38,978 nucleotides of DNA from a bacterium (GTDB taxonomy: Bacteria; Chlamydiota; Chlamydiia; Chlamydiales; SM23-39): NCBI GenBank assembly GCA_021780355.1, contig JAJXYX010000011.1, positions 1 through 38,978 on the forward strand, in the 5' to 3' direction. The notes below the pieces were generated by a model. That model made no database searches. It was not told where the DNA came from and was given only the letters and a program-made list of their open reading frames with translations. Of this stretch, positions 1 to 7,940 are shown in pieces; position 1 is the stretch's first letter, and each line of letters opens with the position of its first letter. The position numbers were made by a program, and so were the translations under genes.

Positions 1-267
1 CTACTTTTTTTTTGGATCTACGAAGCTTAACTTATTTTGTAACCCATTCACTATCAGAATTCATCATTTTTTATAGGCCCTAGGCTCATTCCTCTATGGG
101 CAGGTACCGATTCCCCGGATGAACCATATAAATTAATTTTATTTTTCAAAATAAACATAATTTTAAAAGAAAACGCATGAACTATTATGTGAAATCTAGT
201 AAACTCCCTGAAAAACACAAGAATTCATTGGCATTACGTCAAGTAATTTGTCAAACAAGGGGGCTAC
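1..267. other. AT-rich intergenic leader
   Basis: There is no convincing gene here. A minus-strand frame open from about position 60 to a stop at 1-3 is only some 20 codons. The sequence is very AT-rich except for a GC-richer patch near 77-121. I looked for an FMN-type riboswitch because a GTP cyclohydrolase gene follows, and did not recognise one. A good ribosome binding site (AAGGGGG) lies just before the ATG at 268. Confidence 0.5.
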
Positions 268-2256
268 ATGTCCATTCAAAAAAATTTTGTAGAAACAACA
301 CTGGCAACGAAATTCGCTAGATTCAATATCCGGGTATACAAAGATAATGCTGAAAAAGAAACTTTTGTCCTTTGGACCGATAATCTTGATATAACCCAAC
401 CCGTTCTAGTACGCATTCATAGCGAATGTATAACAGGCGATATGCTAGATAGCCTGCATTGCGACTGTGGAAAACAGCTAAATAAATCCCTACAACTCAT
501 CAGCAAAGAAGGAGGGGTTTTAATTTATCTTCGTCAAGAGGGAAGAGGTATCGGGCTGTTTGAAAAAATGAAAAGCTATCAACTTCAATCTGAAGGTTAT
601 GACACATTCGAAGCCAACGTAATGTTAGGACACAATCCAGATCAAAGATCTTACGAAATGGTTAAGACGATTTTGGATGATCTAGACATCAAAGATATCA
701 AAATCTTAACGAATAACCCCTCTAAAGTGTCTGACATAGCAAAATTGGGCATTAACGTGGTCGAACGAATCCCAGTGATCTCAAAACCAAATGAATACAA
801 CAAAAGATATCTAGAAACCAAAAAGAACAAATTTAAACATTTTCTAAAAAAATCACCTCACCATTACTTTTATCAATTCCATGCTAACTCTGCTGAACAA
901 GTGGACGATATCATCAACTTAATAAACTTTAAAAACAAAGATCTTTTTTTGAAAATTTGCGTAGGAATCAATGTACAAACCTCGGATTTAACAGATTCTT
1001 CAAGAATAGAAAACATCAATTCCATAGCAAAAGCATGCAGGAAACATCCAGACTTTATTCCGGTCATTCATTATTCGTTTATTAACTCACAAGACATTCT
1101 AGGTGAAACGAAAAAAATAAGAGAAACATTCCATGACATCCACCGACTGCAGTTAAATGACATGAAAAATTTAGATATGAGCATCCTAGAAAAAATCTCC
1201 GAGCAGTTTGAAATGGATATTCCTCTTTGCGATGAAATGTTTGAAATTGTACACAATAAACGATTTATAGAATTAGTAAAGAAAACAAATTCATTTATTA
1301 TGCTTGATAACAGCAAAGGCAGAGGAATCAAAGAATCAAAAGAATCTCTAACAAAAAAAATCGACACGTTGATTTCTTATGGATTAAATAATATCGCTCT
1401 TTGCGGCGGATTTGGCCCAGATAATTTAAATACCTATTTTGAAATCAAAAGATACTATCGTTTTAATTTTTCAATAGACGCAGAGACGAATTTAAAAACG
1501 AACGGAGAAATCGATAGAAACAAAAACAAAGTTTACATTCATCAACTGCTCCGTTCCGATGAACCTAAAGACCATGGAGTCAAACAAACCAGAAAATTTC
1601 TGGAAGAACATCGACCTACTACATGGAACCAAACAAATATTCAAGGACACATATTTTCACTCCACCCTAAAGTTTTTCAAGCCGGATGTTTCCCCTCTAC
1701 AGCTTGGTTTGCCTCTCAATTGCAAGAATTTTTAAATAAATCCTCTAATTTTTGCGAAATTGGATGCGGAGCCGGGGTCATTAGCTGCTTAGCAGCTCTT
1801 TCTCATTCAAATTTACAGATCGTCGCAACTGACATCAATCCTTACGCAAGCGAAAATACTGCATTAAATGCAAAGCAACTTGGCTTAAACAAGCAAATCT
1901 CTGTATTTACGGGGGATGTGCTGGATAGCATAAAGGCAAACGCCCAATTTGACCTAATTTTTTGGGCCCTACCCTTTGGTTTCTTAGATCCAGGAGCTCC
2001 TATTACTCTGGAAGAAACACAAGTATTCGATCCAGGCTATAGAGCCATACGCAAACTTCTTCATACTGCTAAACAATATCTCACTCCCAAAGGAAAGCTG
2101 CTTCTCGGATTTTCATCCGATTTAGGTCATTACGAATTACTTCAAGATCTAACTCAGCAAGCCAATGCAAACCTCAAAACGGTTTCCGCTACAACAATTC
2201 AAGAAGACGTTAAATTGAGTTTTGAGTTATTAGAAGTATCATACAAGGAGGATTAA
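268..2256 (+). CDS. Three-domain fusion: GTP cyclohydrolase II, TrpF-like TIM barrel, SAM methyltransferase
   Basis: Residues 1-195 are a complete GTP cyclohydrolase II (RibA): zinc cysteines C54, C65 and C67 in the HSEC/CDCG motif, the RQEGRGIG loop (89-96) and the LTNNPSK motif. GCHII opens GTP to a diaminopyrimidine phosphoribosylamine. Residues about 200-430 have no RibB motifs. They resemble phosphoribosylanthranilate isomerase: a LQLND strand, MLDNSKGRG (345-353) and a phosphate-binding CGGFGPDN (379-386) followed by SIDAE. Residues about 450-662 are a class I methyltransferase with motif I EIGCGAG (497-503) and acidic motif II TDINP (521-525). The catalytic NPPY of PrmC-type enzymes is replaced by ALPF (567-570). 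The likely role is a modified pterin or pyrimidine product. The first domain is certain, the barrel moderately so, and the methyl acceptor unknown. Base composition is clearly more AT-rich than uvrC downstream, suggesting transfer. The MFS gene follows after 29 bp. Confidence 0.85.
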   Translation: MSIQKNFVETTLATKFARFNIRVYKDNAEKETFVLWTDNLDITQPVLVRIHSECITGDMLDSLHCDCGKQLNKSLQLISKEGGVLIYLRQEGRGIGLFEKMKSYQLQSEGYDTFEANVMLGHNPDQRSYEMVKTILDDLDIKDIKILTNNPSKVSDIAKLGINVVERIPVISKPNEYNKRYLETKKNKFKHFLKKSPHHYFYQFHANSAEQVDDIINLINFKNKDLFLKICVGINVQTSDLTDSSRIENINSIAKACRKHPDFIPVIHYSFINSQDILGETKKIRETFHDIHRLQLNDMKNLDMSILEKISEQFEMDIPLCDEMFEIVHNKRFIELVKKTNSFIMLDNSKGRGIKESKESLTKKIDTLISYGLNNIALCGGFGPDNLNTYFEIKRYYRFNFSIDAETNLKTNGEIDRNKNKVYIHQLLRSDEPKDHGVKQTRKFLEEHRPTTWNQTNIQGHIFSLHPKVFQAGCFPSTAWFASQLQEFLNKSSNFCEIGCGAGVISCLAALSHSNLQIVATDINPYASENTALNAKQLGLNKQISVFTGDVLDSIKANAQFDLIFWALPFGFLDPGAPITLEETQVFDPGYRAIRKLLHTAKQYLTPKGKLLLGFSSDLGHYELLQDLTQQANANLKTVSATTIQEDVKLSFELLEVSYKED

Positions 2257-2285
2257 GCCCCCTCCTCTGATACCCTAGAGAAATA

Positions 2286-3587
2286 ATGACCTCATTCAAA
2301 TTAACCGATAAAGAGCGGTCGCTTGTATTGCCGATCACATTAAGTAGTCAATTTGAATGGTTTGAGTTTTTTTTATTTATCTATTGGTCAAGGATCTTTG
2401 AAAGAGAAGCTTATTTTTCCGGACTATCTGCTCCCCTGAGCGAATTCATTTATGCGATCTTACTCTTATGCAGCGGTCTTTTTTCTCGCCCCATAGGAGG
2501 AATGATCTTTGGGCTCATAGGCGATAAATGGGGAAGAAAAACCGCATTTATCTACTCTATTCTATTTATCACTGTGCCTAGTATTATTTTAACCATATCA
2601 CCTTCTTTTCCAACGTGGGCCTATTCATCTCTGGTTTATCTAGGCATCATGAGGCTTCTTCAAGGAATCCCCGTTGGAGGGGAACTACCTGGGGCATTAT
2701 GTCTCTTATTCGAAGGGAGCACTCAAACAAGAAGAAGATATTTATGCAGCTACCTATTTGTAGGAACACAATTGGGTCAGATTTCCAGCTTAATATTAAT
2801 TACTTTTTTCACTACATATTTAACCCATGAACAACTTCTCGGCTGGGGGTGGAGGCTTTCTTTTGGTATTAGCAGTATTATTGGAATAACTGGAGTAATA
2901 CTAAGAAAAAAATGTTCAAAAAAAATACATGAAACAGAAGAATTTGAAAGTTTAAAAACTGAACAAAAAATAGAAACCCACCCTTTAAGAGCAAGCTTCA
3001 AAAACTACAAAAAAAGGATGATTCTATTTCTTTTTCTTTCTATACTTGAAGTATCTGGGTTTTACCTAATATATTACTATCTATTCGACAACCCACAACT
3101 TTTAAAGCTCAATAAAACGCAAAGCGAGATAACATATTTAGTATACTTAATTTTATTCACCATGCTAATCCCGGTGATGGGCTATTTGACAAAAAAAGAA
3201 ACAACAGAAAAACTCTTCAAATCAAGCGCCTTTGGCGTAATCATAACTTCTACATTACTATTTTTTTCCATCGAACAAGGATGGGACAAGTATTGGAACC
3301 TTTCTATAATAACGATGATTATGTTGTTTTTTTGCATACAATTCAGCATCTTCCCATCATTTCTTGCAGAATCATTTCCTGCTAAAGTCAGATTTACGTG
3401 CATTGCTTTTAGCTTTAATATTGCGGATGGATTTATAGGAGGAATCATACCACTGCTTTCCGACTGGTTAATTGAAAAAACAAACAAAAACGGAATTTTT
3501 ATCGCTATATTACCTATATCTGCTTTAATATTTTTATACTGCTTAAAAAAAATAATTAAAGAAAAAAAAATTCAACATCAAACCTAA
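2286..3587 (+). CDS. MFS transporter, metabolite:H+ symporter (ProP-like) type
   Basis: This 433-residue integral membrane protein has about 12 hydrophobic segments. The N-terminal FEWFEFF, the loop SRPIGGMIFGLIGDKWGRK and the fourth-helix region RLLQGIPVGGELPGA match the metabolite:H+ symporter branch of the major facilitator family (ProP, KgtP, ShiA). Such proteins move small zwitterions or organic acids by proton symport. It follows the GCHII fusion gene by 29 bp in the same AT-rich segment, so the two are probably co-transcribed and the transporter may handle the substrate or product of that enzyme. That link is inference from position. The start ATG is preceded by a weak GAGA site. No terminator is obvious in the 124 bp before uvrC. 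Confidence 0.85.
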   Translation: MTSFKLTDKERSLVLPITLSSQFEWFEFFLFIYWSRIFEREAYFSGLSAPLSEFIYAILLLCSGLFSRPIGGMIFGLIGDKWGRKTAFIYSILFITVPSIILTISPSFPTWAYSSLVYLGIMRLLQGIPVGGELPGALCLLFEGSTQTRRRYLCSYLFVGTQLGQISSLILITFFTTYLTHEQLLGWGWRLSFGISSIIGITGVILRKKCSKKIHETEEFESLKTEQKIETHPLRASFKNYKKRMILFLFLSILEVSGFYLIYYYLFDNPQLLKLNKTQSEITYLVYLILFTMLIPVMGYLTKKETTEKLFKSSAFGVIITSTLLFFSIEQGWDKYWNLSIITMIMLFFCIQFSIFPSFLAESFPAKVRFTCIAFSFNIADGFIGGIIPLLSDWLIEKTNKNGIFIAILPISALIFLYCLKKIIKEKKIQHQT

Positions 3588-3688
3588 ATCCACCAAACTT
3601 TCATTTCGGTATACAGTAAATTATCGAGACCAAATCAAACCCGCAGCATTTCCCCTAGAAAAATAACAGTAGATTCGCGATGATCTCG

Positions 3689-3706
3689 CACACGGAAGCG
3701 CGTGTG
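3689..3706 (+). promoter_or_regulatory. Small hairpin just before the uvrC start
   Basis: CACACG (3689-3694) pairs with CGTGTG (3701-3706) around a 6-nt loop and ends 5 nt before the uvrC ATG. No Shine-Dalgarno sequence is visible, so this structure occupies the place where the ribosome would bind. Its function is unknown. Confidence 0.35.
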
Positions 3707-3711
3707 GTCTT

Positions 3712-5535
3712 ATGCCCTTTTATCCCCAATCTTTGAGCCTTTATCCAGATCAGCCTGGCGTATACGTCATGAAAGATTCTTCAAAGAAGATTTTATATAT
3801 CGGCAAAGCGAAAAAGTTGAGGAGCCGGCTTAAACAGTATTTCACCCCGACAGATTCAAGAGAGATGGTCCCTTATCTCGTCTCGCAGATCGAAACGATT
3901 GATACCATCGTCACGCTAACGGAAAAAGATGCTCTGATTTTGGAAAATCAACTCATTAAGCAGCATCAGCCTAAGTACAATGTACTACTGAAAGACGATA
4001 AGACCTTTGTCAGTTTGATGGTCACAAACCATAAATGGCCCATGATCCGCTTGGTCCGCTGCAAGGGCAAGCCTAAACAAGATGGGATGTATTTCGGGCC
4101 TTATACAAACGCTTGGGCTGCAAGACAAATTTATGAGCTGCTGCTGCGGCTTTTTCCTTTAAGGCAATGCTCGGATGCGGAGTTGGCTTCTAGGACGAGA
4201 CCGTGCCTTTTGTATGAGATAAAAAAATGTCTTGCGCCTTGCGTGGGCAAATGCACGAAAGAGGCTTATGAGGCGCATGTAGCGTCGGCGGTTGAGCTTT
4301 TAAAGGGGCGAAATAAAGAGATTGTCCCTTTACTTAAGAAAGAAATGGAAAAAGCCTCTGAGGCGATGGAGTTCGAAAAAGCGCAAGACATCCTCTCGAC
4401 GCTCAGACAGCTCGAGCACGTTCTTGAGACGCAGCATATTCAAGGGATTGACGACTGCGATGTACTCGGCCTTTATCGAGAAGCCGGAGCTCTCATCTTA
4501 ACCCAGCTGATGTTTCGAGGAGGTTCTTTGACAGGATCGGAACATTTTAGCTTTCATCTTATTGCTTCGGACGATACGGAAGTATTAGAATCCTTTCTCC
4601 TTCAGCATTATCAACATGCCCCTGATGTGCCGAAAGAAATTTTGCTTCCGATGCAGCTGCCTTTGCAAAGCAATTTGGAAGAAATTTTATCGGAAAGTGC
4701 AGGTCGAAAAGTTTTGATTCTCTCCCCTTTGAAAGGGAAAAAACGATCGCTCGTCGAAATGGCCTTAAAAAACGCCTCGTCTCAATTTACCAAAGAACAA
4801 GACGCTAAATCGCTGAAAGAAAAAATGCTGCTCGATTTATCCGAAGCGCTGCAGCTAACCCGATTCCCTCGCCGCATCGAATGTTTTGACACCTCAAACA
4901 TCTCGGGACACGATCCTGTCGCTAGCTTAGTGACCTTTGAACTAGGTGAAAAAGATCGATCAAGATCCAAACTCTTTAAAATCAAAGGAGTTGAAAGAAC
5001 CGATGATTACACCGCTATGAGACAGGTTCTTTATCGACATTTTGTCAAAGCGAAAGAGAAAAACGACTTTTGCGATCTTCTGATCGTCGACGGAGGCAAG
5101 GGACAGCTCGGATGCGCGCTCGATGTATTTCAAGAGCTGCAAATCGCCTCCATCGACGTCATCGCAGTCAGTAAAGATGAAGCCCGCCACGACAAGGGAC
5201 TCACGCAGGAAAAAATTTTTCTTCCGCAAAGCAAAGAACCTTTGCTGTTCGATGCAAAATCCCCTCTTCTTTTTCTTCTCCAAAAAATTCGAGATGAAGC
5301 TCATCGAACAGCGATCGGGTTTCATCGAAAAAGGCGCGAAAAAAGGCTCATTTCGAGCCGCCTCGACGACCTTGAAGGCATCGGTCCCATTAAGAAAAAA
5401 CGACTGCTGCAACATTTCGGCAGTGTGAAAGCCATTCAAAAAGCAACTCTCGAAGAACTGTCTGCGATCCAAGGCATCAACCAAAAAGACCTTCAGACAC
5501 TCAAACAATGGCAAGAAGAACAATTCAAGGAATAA
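3712..5535 (+). CDS. uvrC: UvrABC system protein C (excinuclease subunit)
   Basis: UvrC makes the dual incisions flanking a DNA lesion in nucleotide excision repair, after damage recognition by UvrA and UvrB. The 607-residue length is normal. The GIY-YIG nuclease domain for the 3' cut is at the N-terminus (PGVYVMKD followed by ILYIGKAKKL). A UVR (UvrB-binding) motif lies near residues 200-238. The RNase H-like domain for the 5' cut has FDTSNISG near 391 and IVDGGKGQL near 458. Two helix-hairpin-helix motifs (LEGIGPIKKKRLL and IQGINQKDL) close the protein. The ATG at 3712 fits the family N-terminus although no ribosome binding site is evident. Its 3' end overlaps the convergent gene by 11 bp. 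Base composition is GC-richer than the two preceding genes. Confidence 0.97.
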   Translation: MPFYPQSLSLYPDQPGVYVMKDSSKKILYIGKAKKLRSRLKQYFTPTDSREMVPYLVSQIETIDTIVTLTEKDALILENQLIKQHQPKYNVLLKDDKTFVSLMVTNHKWPMIRLVRCKGKPKQDGMYFGPYTNAWAARQIYELLLRLFPLRQCSDAELASRTRPCLLYEIKKCLAPCVGKCTKEAYEAHVASAVELLKGRNKEIVPLLKKEMEKASEAMEFEKAQDILSTLRQLEHVLETQHIQGIDDCDVLGLYREAGALILTQLMFRGGSLTGSEHFSFHLIASDDTEVLESFLLQHYQHAPDVPKEILLPMQLPLQSNLEEILSESAGRKVLILSPLKGKKRSLVEMALKNASSQFTKEQDAKSLKEKMLLDLSEALQLTRFPRRIECFDTSNISGHDPVASLVTFELGEKDRSRSKLFKIKGVERTDDYTAMRQVLYRHFVKAKEKNDFCDLLIVDGGKGQLGCALDVFQELQIASIDVIAVSKDEARHDKGLTQEKIFLPQSKEPLLFDAKSPLLFLLQKIRDEAHRTAIGFHRKRREKRLISSRLDDLEGIGPIKKKRLLQHFGSVKAIQKATLEELSAIQGINQKDLQTLKQWQEEQFKE

Positions 5536-6013
5536 CAACCCGTTCCACTTGCGTGGCGTCATGATCAATCCATTGGTTTAGGATATCGAAAGTATGAGGA
5601 TTTTCTCTTCCCGTTCTACAGAAAACAACCCGCCGGCTGACAATTTCTATGCGGCTGGGGACTTTAAGAAAATGGACGTCGCCGACATAAAGACTATCCG
5701 CCTCGAAAGACACCACCTCTGTAGCGTAAAGACGAAGAGGTTTTACAGGTAACCGCGTCGTAGAGACTCCTAACGCAATCCTTTTTGCGGCCGCTACATG
5801 AATCTCTGGAGCTGCTAAACAGGAACCCCGCGAAAGATAAGCTGATTCATCCGTCTCAAAAAATATTTCTTTAGAAGAGCCTGCAAACCCTTTATGAAAC
5901 AGATCCCAACTCGATGCACGGGAATAGAAAAACCTGGAATAATGGGCTTCTTGAGTGAGCTCATACTCTCTTCTTAAAAAGTTCATCCACTCAACATGTG
6001 TCAACGCCGCCAT
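5525..6013 (-). CDS. Unrecognised protein, tandem paralog of its upstream neighbour
   Basis: This 162-residue soluble-looking protein has no signal peptide or membrane segment. I do not recognise a family. It is clearly a paralog of the gene at 6015-6485. Both carry, in the same order, a YS.AS segment, a RGSCLAAP / RGACLAGP block, a P.K.Y-like strand, a L.VGD..FL block, an FC.T..E.P segment and a final W..D.T.VE. The alternation of short hydrophobic strands with glycines suggests a beta-rich repeat fold, but that is a guess. Its ATG lies 1 nt after the stop of the paralog, with an AGG inside that gene's last codons, so translation is probably coupled. Its 3' end overlaps uvrC convergently. 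Confidence 0.75.
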   Translation of the reverse strand: MAALTHVEWMNFLRREYELTQEAHYSRFFYSRASSWDLFHKGFAGSSKEIFFETDESAYLSRGSCLAAPEIHVAAAKRIALGVSTTRLPVKPLRLYATEVVSFEADSLYVGDVHFLKVPSRIEIVSRRVVFCRTGRENPHTFDILNQWIDHDATQVERVVIP

Positions 6014-6014
6014 A

Positions 6015-6485
6015 CTACCTGTCTATCTGTGAGTGTTTTTTTTCAACTTCTGTATGATCTCCTTTTAACCAGCTTGTCATCTTTTCTACATATTCAGGCT
6101 CTTCTTCTGCAGTTTGACAAAACGTGATTTTATCACAGGCGATCGACGCAATGACGGGATCAACCAAGAATTCGATATCACCTACCCATAAATGGGTAGC
6201 TTTAATAGACAGGCGCCATGGAGTATACATCTTCATAGGAGAAGAGAGATTGCCCCTTGAACCTAAATGCACTGCATGTTTTGCGTATAAATTGACGACG
6301 GGCCCCGCTAAACAAGCGCCACGCTGATGAGCCATGGAATCGGCGCCATAAAGAACGATTCTCTGAGAGGCCCCCATGAACCCCTCGTTTTGCATCGTAG
6401 AGGCTGAATATAAATAAAGCCTCTCTTCAAAATGAACGGCAGCTCCTAGCGAGCTGTATTGATCTTTTAGTGCTTTTATGGACAT
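6015..6485 (-). CDS. Unrecognised protein, first of two tandem paralogs
   Basis: This 156-residue protein of unknown function heads a two-gene unit on the minus strand. It shares with the following gene the conserved RGACLAGP, WVGDIEFL and ITFCQT blocks and the C-terminal W..GDHTEVE. No export signal is visible. The start ATG is preceded by a strong AAGGGGG ribosome binding site that sits immediately after an imperfect hairpin (6495-6519). A tandem duplication followed by divergence is the simplest explanation for the pair. Confidence 0.75.
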   Translation of the reverse strand: MSIKALKDQYSSLGAAVHFEERLYLYSASTMQNEGFMGASQRIVLYGADSMAHQRGACLAGPVVNLYAKHAVHLGSRGNLSSPMKMYTPWRLSIKATHLWVGDIEFLVDPVIASIACDKITFCQTAEEEPEYVEKMTSWLKGDHTEVEKKHSQIDR

Positions 6486-6494
6486 AAGCCCCCT

Positions 6495-6519
6495 TCAAGC
6501 TGGCCAAGGCCAAGCTTGA
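6495..6519 (-). promoter_or_regulatory. Hairpin abutting the ribosome binding site of the paralog pair
   Basis: TCAAGCTGGCC (6495-6505) pairs with GGCCAAGCTTGA (6508-6519) with one bulged A. Read on the minus strand, it ends at the GAAGGGGG ribosome binding site of the gene starting at 6485. There is no T-run immediately after it, so a translational or processing role is as likely as termination of the MORN gene upstream. Confidence 0.4.
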
Positions 6520-6596
6520 CTCTTTACGTTAAAAAAAAAGACTAAAAAAAAATTAAATTATTTTAAAGATAAAACGTTTTCTTCGTGATAACTTGA

Positions 6597-7406
6597 TTAA
6601 GAAAAGTTCTCTGGATACCATTGAGGAGGAACGGTGATCATCTCCGAGTCTCCGACAAGGCGGCCGAATTCAAAAAATCCCTTGCAAACACTTTCGTTGA
6701 CGCATACAAACCTGCCGGGGCCATGAAAAACATTTTTTTCAAATTGTCCGATGTAATACTTCTCTTGAGATGCAAAAATCAACCTGCCGTACCCATGGAA
6801 ATAACCTTGACTAAACTGTCCTATATACACATCCCCATTAGAATAGGTAAACCTCCCTACGCCATTGGGAAGTCCTTTCTCAAACGGTCCCTCATAGAAG
6901 CTTCCATCAACTCGCTGCATTCTCCCCTGCCCCTCAAGCTCTCCTCGGTAAAACAATCCTTCATAGAGAGTCCCGTCGCTTCCGATCAAACAACCTAAAC
7001 CATGGGGCATTCCTTGATCAAAGCTTCCTTCATAAAACGATCCGTCGGCATATTTTACGCTGCCATAGATGCATAGTCCATCTCGACCAAATATCCCTTG
7101 ACAAACGCCCCCGTCAAAGTAAACCGTTTGATTATTCTTCAAAAATAAAAGAGTGGAAGCCTCTTCTATTTTCCTCGATGAACATGTTGTATACTGACTT
7201 TTTTGGCCCGTTAACACTGATACATAAGAGATCTTTCGAGCAGTCTCAAGCGCGCGGCTTGCCTCTTCGGCTAATCGATAAAAAGCAGCAAACTGCACTC
7301 GATGTTCTTTGCTTGCAAGATCGCTCTTGCAAGAAGATTCGACAGGTAATTCTTCAAGACCAGCGCACGCTAAAGCTTGAAATGGATGCGGCGGGTAAAT
7401 ATTCAT
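6597..7406 (-). CDS. MORN-repeat protein
   Basis: This is a 269-residue protein. Residues about 119-250 hold five to six MORN repeats of about 23 residues, each with the pattern DG..YEG.F..G..HG.GR (for example DGSFYEGSF, DGTLYEGLF, DGSFYEGPF, GDVYIGQF, KYYIGQF). The last copy is degenerate, and a decayed copy precedes the array near residue 91. MORN repeats form an elongated beta sheet and commonly bind lipids or partner proteins. The roughly 90-residue N-terminal region has no recognised domain and no signal peptide. It begins 12 nt after the stop of the Asp23-anchor-like gene, so it is probably in that operon, but no Shine-Dalgarno sequence precedes its ATG. MORN proteins are also common among effectors of intracellular bacteria; nothing here proves secretion. 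Confidence 0.85.
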   Translation of the reverse strand: MNIYPPHPFQALACAGLEELPVESSCKSDLASKEHRVQFAAFYRLAEEASRALETARKISYVSVLTGQKSQYTTCSSRKIEEASTLLFLKNNQTVYFDGGVCQGIFGRDGLCIYGSVKYADGSFYEGSFDQGMPHGLGCLIGSDGTLYEGLFYRGELEGQGRMQRVDGSFYEGPFEKGLPNGVGRFTYSNGDVYIGQFSQGYFHGYGRLIFASQEKYYIGQFEKNVFHGPGRFVCVNESVCKGFFEFGRLVGDSEMITVPPQWYPENFS

Positions 7407-7418
7407 AGAGGGGAAAAA

Positions 7419-7940
7419 TTAAGAGACACCCAATTTATTGGCATCGATAGATAAAACAAAGGATTTTTGATAGCCAAAACGATCGAGAAATAAATGGGCC
7501 AAGTCTTTTTCCGCCTGCTCTAACAGGTGCTCTGTTTTGTCCGGATCATCGCACTGCTTAACAGCCACTTTCATCTCAAAATGGGATTGCCCTACAATGT
7601 CCAGCTCAATGAGAGATAATTTGGGAAGCCGTTTTTTAAAAAACACTTCAATCGTTTCACGGATCACCTTTTCTTTCATCTCGACGAGATGGCGCCCCAT
7701 CATAAATCGGACAAATTTTCCCCGATTTAAGCCGTAAAGGCCGAGCAAAAGAAGGAAAGAGACGCCAAACAGAGCCACGCCGATTTGCGTACACATCTCT
7801 GTGTGAAATAGGATCATATCAGATAAATAGGTGCGCAGATCAGGCAAATACGACAGGCTCACAAAAAAGAAGCCCGCCCCAAAAAAGACAAAGACAAAAA
7901 ACAGATGCAAAGAGGAAATCAGAGCTTGTCTTACTGTCAT
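7419..7940 (-). CDS. AmaP-like membrane anchor of the Asp23 protein
   Basis: This 173-residue protein has two N-terminal membrane segments (about 8-32 and 52-70) followed by a roughly 100-residue cytosolic domain. The size and topology match AmaP of Gram-positives, which holds Asp23 at the membrane. Its ATG directly follows the TAA of the Asp23-family gene, which strongly supports a joint function. The cytosolic domain has the alternating pattern of an Asp23-like fold (LSLIELDIVGQSHFEMKVAV), but sequence similarity by eye is weak. The name rests on topology and context. Confidence 0.65.
   Translation of the reverse strand: MTVRQALISSLHLFFVFVFFGAGFFFVSLSYLPDLRTYLSDMILFHTEMCTQIGVALFGVSFLLLLGLYGLNRGKFVRFMMGRHLVEMKEKVIRETIEVFFKKRLPKLSLIELDIVGQSHFEMKVAVKQCDDPDKTEHLLEQAEKDLAHLFLDRFGYQKSFVLSIDANKLGVS

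Noticed and set aside
1-60. Possible 3' end of a minus-strand gene at the window edge
   Set aside because: Only about 20 codons are open before two in-frame stops at 61-66, with no motif.
77-267. FMN or other riboswitch before the GTP cyclohydrolase gene
   Set aside because: I could not find the conserved FMN riboswitch segments or a terminator/antiterminator pair.
4960-5568. 202-residue open frame antisense to uvrC
   Set aside because: It is Phe/Leu-rich with no domain and mirrors the Glu/Lys codons of uvrC, so it is a shadow of the real gene.
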